From Earliella scabrosa (taxonomy: Eukaryota > Basidiomycota > Agaricomycetes > Polyporales > Polyporaceae), in NCBI GenBank assembly GCA_022605405.1, contig JABYQQ010000002.1, positions 3,038,001 through 3,102,000 of the forward strand: a stretch of DNA of 64,000 nt, given 5' to 3'. Each line of letters begins with the position of its first letter. The first letter of the stretch is position 1. The translations under genes and the position numbers were made by a program. Below the pieces are notes generated by a model, which made no database searches, was not told where the DNA came from, and saw nothing but the letters and a program-made list of their open reading frames with translations. Shown here one piece after another: positions 55,939 to 64,000 of the stretch.

Positions 55939-58140
55939 ATGACAACCTCGTCGCAAACCGAACCCATCCTGCGCGTCCTAGACCTCGTATCCCACCTCGG
56001 TGGGCCATCGTGCACTACCGACGATCTGCAATGGGCCGTGGACATCCCCGCTGGAAAGCAGCTCCTCGAGTGGCTTGCTAGTCAGAATCCCGACGAGGAC
56101 TTCTCCCACGTGGCGGGGGTCAACCACTCACAACAGGACGGCGATGCGCGACGTCTGCAAACTGTGCTATCGCCTATAGCCTTATACACAGATGAATCTG
56201 CCACGTATGTCTTTGACTTGTCCTTGCACTTCTACACAGATGGACTGACACGATTGATCAGATTAGCGCGACTCGAGTCGCGCAGCAAGGGTGGAGAGCA
56301 CAGGGACACCCCGACGACGCCAGTCGCCTACGCGCTTCCTGCACAGATCAAGTAAGGTGCAATCCACACACCGTTAACCCTCTGCTCATGCTAGCTATTA
56401 GAGCGCGTGCAGAGGCCGCAGAGGCTGAGGCTGACCTGCTAGAGAAGCAGACTGCTCGCCTGAAACACAGGCTGAATGCATCCAAGTGAGCCGAGCACTA
56501 GCATATACACCTCACCCTTCCACTGAATCCATTCAGAGCTGCAGGAAAGGAGCTCAAGCAAGCGATCCACACGCTCAAGAAGCAAATTCAGGCCTCCGAT
56601 GACACGATCAGAGAACAGCAGCAGCGGCTCGCAGATATGTCTGCGCAGGTATGCATCGCACCCTCTGCAGGGGTGGTCTTCGCTCTAATCAACCATAGAC
56701 GGACAGTGCGGCAACACAGCATACCAACCTCGCCCTGCGCACGCTGCAAGAAGCAATCCCAATTTCGTCGCAAGGTATCATCCCTTGTCGCCCACCGTCC
56801 ACGTCGACCACAATCGCTCACGTTGTCGCAGGCACTGGCGGGTCCGACACCCTCGATGATCTGAAGTCCGAGATCGCGATGTTCAGTGGCTCTCGCGCAG
56901 CCGTTGCGAGTGCAGTGAAGCAACTCTACAAGAGACTCGACGACGGATATGCGCAACTGCCTTCTGCAAGCGAGCTACAACGCGATGCTTCGCTCGTGAA
57001 TGCAAGGCTGAAAGGAGCGACAAAGGGTGTAGATGTCGACAAGCTCGTCGATGTGGCGTATATCCAGGAGCTAGAGAAGATGACGAAGCGGGTTGAGCAG
57101 GGCCGTGGAGGGGAGGAAGAGATCACGCGCATCCTTACATCCATGGCCCATCAGCCCACGAGTCGCGAGGAACAAATCAACGTCGACGTCGACGTGAAGG
57201 AGGAGCTTGAGCGCGCGGGTCGAATGGACCGCACAGTTCTACTCAAGGCGCAGGATAAAGGGCTCGACTCGGTCAGTCGGGTTTATGAAGATGTGTGCTG
57301 CTGTTCCCGATGGGTGTTCTGACCAGAGGATCATCTAGATTATCAACTATATGCGCGTCGAGCTCATTCCTCGGTCGAAACAGACCTACGACATCTTGCA
57401 GACGCGAAGCACGCTCACGATGGAAGCAGAGGCGATGGTCAGCACCCTCATCGAAGAGCTCGAGGACGTGAACGATGCCGTCGAGAGCACCAAACGCGCA
57501 CCTGTCCATTCTAACCAGGATGAGGAAGACCCAGAGGAGCTGCTGGAGGGGGAGATCATGAGTCTCCTGAAGAGTATGCTCGGTACGTTGTGTCCATCTC
57601 GTCTATCTTCGTGTGTCATTCAAGCAAATGACCTGCCAGGTTCCGGTGAAGGAGGCAGTGGGAAGCGCACCGTCCTGCTGAACCGTACCGATGTCACCGC
57701 AGAACTCTCATCGTTGGATCAAAGGCTCGCTGCCTCCCAGAAGGCTGAAGAGAAGTGGGCAGCAGACCTTCGAGGACATCTCACCGAACTGTAAGTCTTG
57801 CCTCAATCCGACATTGACATTGACTCATTGTACCTCGTAGATCTATGAGTACGGCACCCTTACTGTCTGCCGCGTACGCGAACTCGCCGGTCAATACCTC
57901 CCCACCATTCGCGCCGACTGTTGAGCACGTCTCGCTTTACGAGGCTACTCGCGCAAAGGCCACGGAGTTGACCGACGCTGCTGCGCGGCTCCAGAAGGTG
58001 CGTACTATATATTCCCGGCTCAACATGCCTGAGTTTGGTTACGTTACTGACACTGGGGATGTCGTCAGGAGACGGATATGAGCTCGCGGGACAAGCGAAA
58101 GCTGGGCACGTTCGCGGAGAAGTGGGCAGTGGGTCGATGA
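55939..58140 (+). CDS. Coiled-coil protein, HAUS3-like (augmin subunit 3)
   Basis: Ten exons in frame, 563 residues: 55939-56204, 56262-56351, 56402-56485, 56537-56648, 56699-56774, 56832-57271, 57339-57582, 57640-57790, 57841-57997 and 58069-58140. The N-terminal about 70 residues (ILRVLDLVSHLGG, then DLQWAVDIPAGKQLLEWLAS) resemble the N-terminal domain of HAUS augmin-like complex subunit 3. The rest is almost entirely helical coiled coil (for example RARAEAAEAEADLLEKQTAR and ELKQAIHTLKKQIQASDDTI). Augmin recruits gamma-tubulin to spindle microtubules to nucleate branches. The family assignment is from fold-like resemblance, not a sharp motif; another coiled-coil centrosome or kinetochore protein is possible. 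The GTCAGT donor of intron 6 is the weakest junction. Confidence 0.75.
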
Positions 58141-58487
58141 ATCGGAGCGTGTGGCAGTCGATGAAAGTCTCGGGTAGGGTATGCACTAGTCGTAGGCCAT
58201 GGCTAGTGCATTTGCTTGTCATGTTCGGAATAGCTACAGTCTACAGCTGTCTACAGGTGGTAGTAGTAGCCTGTACTAGTACGTACCATAAGCGCCCTTG
58301 CTCTACTCCTTCGTCGCTCACCATCACGTCCGCCTTCCCGCATCGTCCTTCTTGCCCTCTCTATCTGATCTATCAAGACCACCTCTCCCAATTTTACTCT
58401 CAGCCATCTCATCCACCATGATGTCTATGGCGCGAATGTGAAGCGGTTCAACGCATGCAGTTATTGTCTCAAAATCAACACCCTGTC
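58141..58487. other. Intergenic promoter region of the Rit1 gene
   Basis: About 0.35 kb, tandem plus-strand genes. An in-frame ATG at 58455 could extend the downstream protein by 11 residues. No other feature seen. Confidence 0.45.
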
Positions 58488-60278
58488 ATGTCTTTTGACT
58501 TCGACGTGAAGAAGGCGAACGCGGAGGCTTTGGAGTACGTTAGGAAAGAGTCGCTCGACATCTACAACCGTCTGCACTCGATTCTCGAGGATGTCAGGTT
58601 CGTCGGGCAGGTGCACGACGCGTATCCAGAGTTACCCATCTTGCGTAAGTCCCTGCCTACTTGTCTGCCTCGCTTCCAGCCCACCAACCATGTTGCTTGA
58701 ATGAAGCAAATCTGCGCTGTGGCGCATGGTATGTCGACCCCGCGATCGTGAGCATCACGACCGACGCTGCGCCAGGCAGGACGATGTATTCATGTACGAT
58801 CGCAGGCCACACACGAACCCGCGTACTTCAAGTCCACCGACGGGCATTTTGGCAATTGGAGCTTCAACCTGAGACGACCGAACCTCCACCTGCTACCTCT
58901 CATCATCGCTAGGCAAGGGTGCGTCGAGTGACCTCCTACTCGCTGACAATTCCTGTGGCTCATTTTGGAAACAGGCTTGTACTCGTCGACTCTACCCGTG
59001 CTGGTAAGCGTATCCCAGACGCGCTCTCGAAAACGGTGCCGATATGGTGCGCGGTGGTCAACCGAGCGATGGCGCTGTTGCATCCAGAGAAGGGTGAGGG
59101 CTGGGATATCGAGGTGTACTGCCCGCCCGGTGCCGTGAGCGAGCAGGAGCGGAGTCAGATGAAGATGAGGCTTGACAAGTGGGCGAAGGCTCTGGCAGTA
59201 CGTGTCTTCTAGTGCATTTCTCGAGGGGGAGACTCATGTGGAAACAACACAGGAATCGTCCTACTCCCTCCCTAATCTCCCTCGTCCTCTTCGCCCAATA
59301 TGGATCACTCCTGCAACATCCGTCTTTCCCCGTCTCCCCAATGGAGACAGTGCCCGATACATCCCGGTAGTTTGCGTCTCCGCCTCCAAACAGGTGTCTG
59401 AAGGCGTTGAGCGGCGAACGCATGGGTTCTCGTACGTGCAGGGTTCTGGCGACGACCACGAGCTCTGGGGCATGGTGTGTCCTCCCTCGTTTCCTGCCTC
59501 TTATCCACGTTCCCTCATCGCTTCGCGTTGTCTTTCAGGGACTGAACCCACAGCTGTTCTGGCAACATAAGCAAACACTCATCGACACCGATAGGGAGGA
59601 TCTCCCTTTGATAGTGGATAATCTCGTTGTCCGTTCCAAGGTGTGCGCTCGCCGTGACTTCTGGAAAGCCCTCCCTACTCCCATCGCTGCGGTGAGCGGT
59701 CGACTGCTCATTGGATCAGTGCCGGATATGCCATCCGAGCTGCCATCCGAACTGCTCAACGTCTGTGGCCCAGTCTCCTTCGTTGTAATCTCCGCAATCG
59801 TGCCATGTCCGGATGAATCAGCCGCAGCAGATGGGGACGAAGAGGACTCCTCGGAGGTGCAGCACGTATTCCGACTGCGGCTCGCGGAGGGAAAGAAGGA
59901 CCAAATACATTTCCTGCAGCACGTTCTACCCGAGGCTACGCGCTACATTAAGGCACGCCTCGCGGAGAGGCACACCGTATGCGTGTGCTGCGACTCCGGC
60001 AGGGACGCGAGCGTGGGTGTTGCACTGGCTGCGCTGCAGCTGTTCTTCGACGAGAAGGGAGAGCCCGTTGTGGAGCGCCAAGGTTCGTACCTTGTTGAAC
60101 AATCGTGTCGAATGGGTCTCATGTCCTTTATACAGCAGCGGTGCCCGCGAGTAAGGAGTCGATCCGCACGCGGCTGCAGTGGATCATCGCAAGCAGACCA
60201 GCGGCGAATCCCTCGCGTGCCACCCTTAAGCGGGTGAACGAGTTCCTGCTCTCGTCGCCGTCGTTTCGACGGCACTGA
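58488..60278 (+). CDS. RIT1: tRNA A64-2'-O-ribosylphosphate transferase (Rit1)
   Basis: Modifies adenosine 64 of cytoplasmic initiator tRNA-Met with a 2'-O-ribosyl phosphate, which keeps it out of elongation. Seven exons: 58488-58644, 58707-58747, 58806-58918, 58975-59197, 59253-59474, 59539-60082 and 60136-60278, giving 480 residues. Family segments: RKESLDIYNRLHSILEDVRFV at the N-terminus, NLRCGAWYVDP, YFKSTDGHFGNWSFNLRRPN, LVLVDSTRAGKRIPDALSKT, PIWCAVVNRAM, FSYVQGSGDDHELWG and LNPQLFWQHK. The C-terminal domain is phosphatase-like with a variant P-loop (CVCCDSGRDASVGVALAAL) and ends in VNEFLLSSPSFRRH. The start at 58488 was preferred; 58455 adds 11 residues. Stop lies 46 nt from the convergent protease stop. 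Confidence 0.92.
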
Positions 60279-60323
60279 GGTCAAAGTACGATGTGCTACA
60301 TATGATACATCACTGTCACCCTA

Positions 60324-63300
60324 TCACTTTACAGGAGTAAGTTGTACAGCAGATGTTGTACTATAGACGATCAACTTGAACGTGGCCTGGACGCCAGGCT
60401 TGTACGTCGACGGCACGACGAGGTACCTTCCCGGCTGTAGAGTGATCTTGTCGATGAGCACGCCCGAGGGGGCGTCGGAGTAGAACCCGGAGGTCGCAAC
60501 GTGGTTGCCGAGGGCTGACCCGCTCGAAGTGTCGAAGATGGTGAGGTTGAGCGCGATGGATGGAGAGGGATCGGCGAGCTGTAGGCGGAACCTGCGAGAC
60601 CAGATCAGCGTGCTGTATGTGAGGGGTTACAAGGCGGGGGCGGGTACGAACTTGAGTTGCGATGTGGATGGGACGTGAAGCTCGTACATGGGGTTTGAGG
60701 CGTACTCGCCCGAGCTCGGGTGCCCGCCTGCTGTCTCAGCCGTCCTGTCACAGTCGCGCATACGTGAGCCTGAATATCGTCCGTAGCCACGAATATTCAG
60801 CTACCATTGTCCGCGGATCACGGGTTTTGTGAACATCCCTGCGCCTTCTTGCTGGATGGGCGTGATGTCGAACCGGTCGGAGCACTCGAGGTGCAGAGAG
60901 AACTTGCCGAGATGGCGCGGCTCGAAGGGCGACACGACGAGCGTGTAATCTCCCGCTGACGGTATGGACGTAAGCCTTCCATCCGACTGCACAGAACAGG
61001 GAAAGAGACACACGAGGAACCTTCCCGGTCGCGTGGGCGCATCCATAGCTGTATGGTCCCGACGACAGCGCGAGGTCATTGTGGCTAAGCCTGTCCCCTC
61101 GTCAGCGTATCCTGCTTTCTCCGCGCAGGACTGGGACTCACTCATTCAGACGCGCGCCTTGTGACCAAGCGAGCATGATGTTCACGGGAATCTGTCTGTC
61201 CGTGCTCACGGTGACTGCTATTGTGGCCTTCGCGTCGCGACTGTCCTTCCCTCGAGCGGCTGAGGCTGCGCGCGGGTGGATGCGTAGGTAGTACTGAGGG
61301 TTGAGGTAATACGTTGGGTATGTGTGGTTACCCCCAGCTGTCTTCTGGGTGAATGCGCCTTCGAGCTACGCCCGGGGTAAGGCAGCTCGTTCGTCAGCAG
61401 CAGAGGGGAGGTGCGAGGAGCTCGCGTACCTCCTTGCTGTACAGAAGCTTCTGTGGGTTGTGCATGCAGGACGCTTGGCAGTTCGAGTATACGGTCAAGG
61501 TAAAGCCGACATCCTCTCGTTCGCCTTCGTATGATGCCACCAGAGCAATTAGGTCGTCCGTGCCGGATACGCTCGTCTTGGCCTATTGGTATTCAAGTGA
61601 GTTCAGAACGTGTGCCCCGCCGTGGACCACTTACCAGAACATGCGGAGAGTTCGTATAGTCGCCCTGGCCAGGGTGTCACAGTCGGGTAAAGGATAAAGC
61701 TGCGGCGGTTACACGTACCTTCGTTGAGAGCACATCACCCCCCGTTGTCGAGCTATCAACACCTCCGGTATGTGCTGTGAGGGCGATGAACTCGTCCTTC
61801 GCTCGATGGCTCCGGATGTGCCGTGTCAGCAGTATCCACACCTCATCGTCCTGACTGGTTGAGTCGACGCTGAATTTCACCTGTGCACGGAAGTGCGCGG
61901 CTGAACCGCCGTCAGTGGGACTGAACGATCGAAGTGGACAGACGGCATGGGTACGTACAGGTCTCCCCACTGCTGCCTCCTCGCCTCCACATCCTGATTG
62001 ATGTGAATGAGTACCTGGCGTCGCGATACGAACGGCGTGCATACCCATGAAACGTCAGCTTGTGCTTGAATATTGCAGGATCCCAGCTGAAGTAGATTCC
62101 ATCGAATATACGGTAGACTGACTCCATCGATAGGGTGACCTTGCCTGCGCATGTACTGAAAAGCTGCTCCACACGACGCTAAAGCAATCGAAGGCTTACG
62201 GTCTCGCCTTGAATGGGTGTCTTGATCGGGTTGCACCCAAGGGTCGAAGATCGTCAACCCGCGATCATCCTCGGTATCATGCACACCTGCACGAACAACG
62301 GTGTAGTTAGAGCGAGTCCACAGTCGGATCACGACAGTGCTCACCGATGATGGCATAACAGTGTGTAGGGAGGAGCGCGAGCACCGTCTCAGTGTCTCTC
62401 ACCAGCTCTCCGGTGCCAAGCGTTGCGACGCAGTTACCTGCAGAGACATTGTTCAACGCGCAGGCGGGGAGAAGCGGACGTTTTAGAATTACGTACCGGT
62501 AGTGTAACCCCTGATCAAGCGATCCCAAGTTTTCTCTCGCTGGAAGTGAGGACTGCGAGACCACAAGTCAGCATGTTCCGAGCCAGACCGGACGTGCATC
62601 TCTACCCCTTGATGTCGAGTACTTCCGGGATCCATCCGGCAAGTGCGCTGCAAGATATGTAGATTATGTCCTGGCGGTAGCATCATAATACGTACTGCAA
62701 GTCGGTACTTGAGTCCCTGCAACTCGCATTGTAAGCCTCGGCTCTTGAGGAAGGTGTCCATATGACTTACGACCCGATGAAGTCGTAGCCGCCTGCGAGC
62801 TTCATGTACTGCATTGACAGCAGGGATTCAACGTTGTCATCGTCTGGACCATTTGGAGATACGTACCGCCTTCTCCACAAGAGACGGCCAGATGTGTCCT
62901 CTATCGCCCGTCGAGACGCACATCAGCGTCCCATCGGGATACGCAGGTAGTTGGTCGTCGATACCTGCAGCGATCACATGAAATATATTATAACTCGGAG
63001 ATGAGTCGCAAGTGCAACTCACTGATCTGCCACGCCAGTGAGCATGAGTACACGTCAATAGCCTGAGGTCAGTATGACTCACACGACGATATGCTCCGTT
63101 ATAGAACGTCTTGACGTGGTATTGACCAGTGTCCGAGATGGCCGGGAGCCCATGTTCGTCTTGAGGATAGAGCGAAGAGAGGATCAACTGGAGATCGGGA
63201 TAAGAGGACCCTCGAAGCTTTGCAAGAGAGAGTACGTGCCTTCGATCCACGTCGCCGATGGTGATCGATCGCAACCACAATCGCGCCGCACACGGAACAA

Positions 63301-63965
63301 TCGGAGACGATGTGTTGAACGATATCTTCGGGGTGCAGCTCGTGGCCAGAAACAACAGAGGCTGATGTTGCACCATGGACTGGCCGCTTCCAGCTTGCAC
63401 CATGCTGCAACTGCTCGCGAGACAGCGGCGGTTGTCTATGCACAGGAATCAGATTATGCGTACTTCGTCGCTAAACGTACGTATCACCCACTCCGACGAA
63501 GACGAGGGTCTCTCTGAGGAGTCCCAGATTGGAAAGAAGCCCTGATTGATGAGCGACGACTTCTGCAGGACGTAGCGCTGCTCTCCTATGGAGATCGAGC
63601 ACCTCAGCGGACCTTTGATAGTGGAGACATGAGGGGAATTCGCTACCGTCCGCGAACTCGTTTTTGGCAACAGGCTTGATATCCTGCTTGAACGTCTTGA
63701 TCTTCTCCGCACGCTCAAGAGCCTTGGCGGCCTCAGCCTTGTACAAGGCGCGCATCTTCTGCTGTGCGGTCTGCCGGCTCAGTTGGAGGAATTGGTCTGC
63801 AGCCCCGAGGTACAGGCGGAACGCCTTGTCGAAGTCCCGCGCGAGCTCCGCGTTTGCTGCTCGCTTGTACTTTGCCTGAAGAACGAGCTATGAGCACAAA
63901 GGAAGGGCCGGGGAGCCTTTCAAGACGCTTACTTCTGCATCTTGTTTGGCCTCGGAGTCGGACAT
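60324..63965 (-). CDS. Calpain-like cysteine protease PalB/Rim13
   Basis: Protease of the ambient-pH (Pal/Rim) signalling pathway, which acts with ESCRT at endosomes to process the PacC/Rim101 transcription factor. Many short exons; exon 1 is 63965-63933 and exon 2 starts at 63875. Order: MIT domain, residues about 5-80 (AKYKRAANAELARDFDKAFR ... ALERAEKIKTFKQDI); LQKSSLINQGFFPIWD; catalytic Cys region HIVSDCSVCGAIVVAIDHH (about 63290); YPQDEHGLPAISDTGQYHV; GTLMCVSTGDRGHIWPSLVE; ALAGWIPEVLD and REKTWDRLI; GNCVATLGTGEL; catalytic His region LPTHCYAII, then TIFDPW where calpains have Asn-Pro-Trp; FDGIYFSWDPAIFKHKLTFHG; and two C-terminal C2-like domains ending QPGRYLVVPSTYKPGVQATF and a stop at 60324. 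Internal splice junctions are only partly resolved. Confidence 0.85.
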
Positions 63966-64000
63966 AGTACAAGGTAGGGTTGGGGTACAGCGTTCGCTTG

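Noticed and set aside
1..64000. CRISPR arrays, bacterial operons, Shine-Dalgarno sites
   Set aside because: Spliced eukaryotic genes throughout; no regularly spaced short repeats seen.

Overview
The window looks like a chromosomal segment of a filamentous basidiomycete, most likely a wood-decaying Agaricomycete. The evidence is about 57% GC by eye, genes cut by many 45-70 nt GT..AG introns, TATA boxes 70-110 nt upstream of start codons, an aryl-alcohol dehydrogenase-type aldo/keto reductase, tandem GMC oxidoreductases, GPI-anchored cupredoxin-like proteins and a dense group of HET-domain genes. The left 38 kb is accessory, duplicated and partly decayed; the right 26 kb is mostly conserved single-copy housekeeping genes.

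Left part. 1-2.6 kb holds nothing I can call. Two head-to-head paralogue pairs follow: a small orphan family (2590-3232 minus and 4884-5547 plus, third copy at 19798-20399 minus) and two secreted cupredoxin-like proteins (6229-7797 minus, 9140-9988 plus). An aldo/keto reductase lies at 11.4-13.0 kb and a scrap of a second copy at 15.7 kb, with a frameshifted HET gene between them. A segment of about 3.5 kb (15.9-19.4 kb) containing a ruined HET gene recurs, shorter, at 28.6-30.9 kb. Between the two copies are a tandem duplication of a GMC oxidoreductase with its promoter (22311-24604 and 25993-28281) and the third orphan-family gene. Three further HET genes (31599-33634 plus, 33905-34947 minus, 35397-37604 minus) close this part. 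Their HET domains share nearly the same core, and the complete ones share a C-terminal module.

Right part. A multi-span membrane protein diverges from an MFS sugar transporter. Next come transportin (Kap104), a region of possible relics (47.5-50.4 kb), a DUF4203/TMEM198-like membrane protein, a frameshifted F-box-type protein, a HAUS3-like coiled-coil protein, the initiator-tRNA ribosylphosphate transferase Rit1, and a PalB/Rim13 calpain-like protease.

The accessory genes suggest extracellular redox chemistry (GMC enzymes, aldo/keto reductase) next to an expanding and decaying non-self-recognition (HET) locus. Exon models were built by hand from splice consensus and reading-frame continuity. 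For most genes exon lengths sum to whole codons, which supports the coordinates, but no alignment or transcript data were available. Family names rest on remembered motifs.
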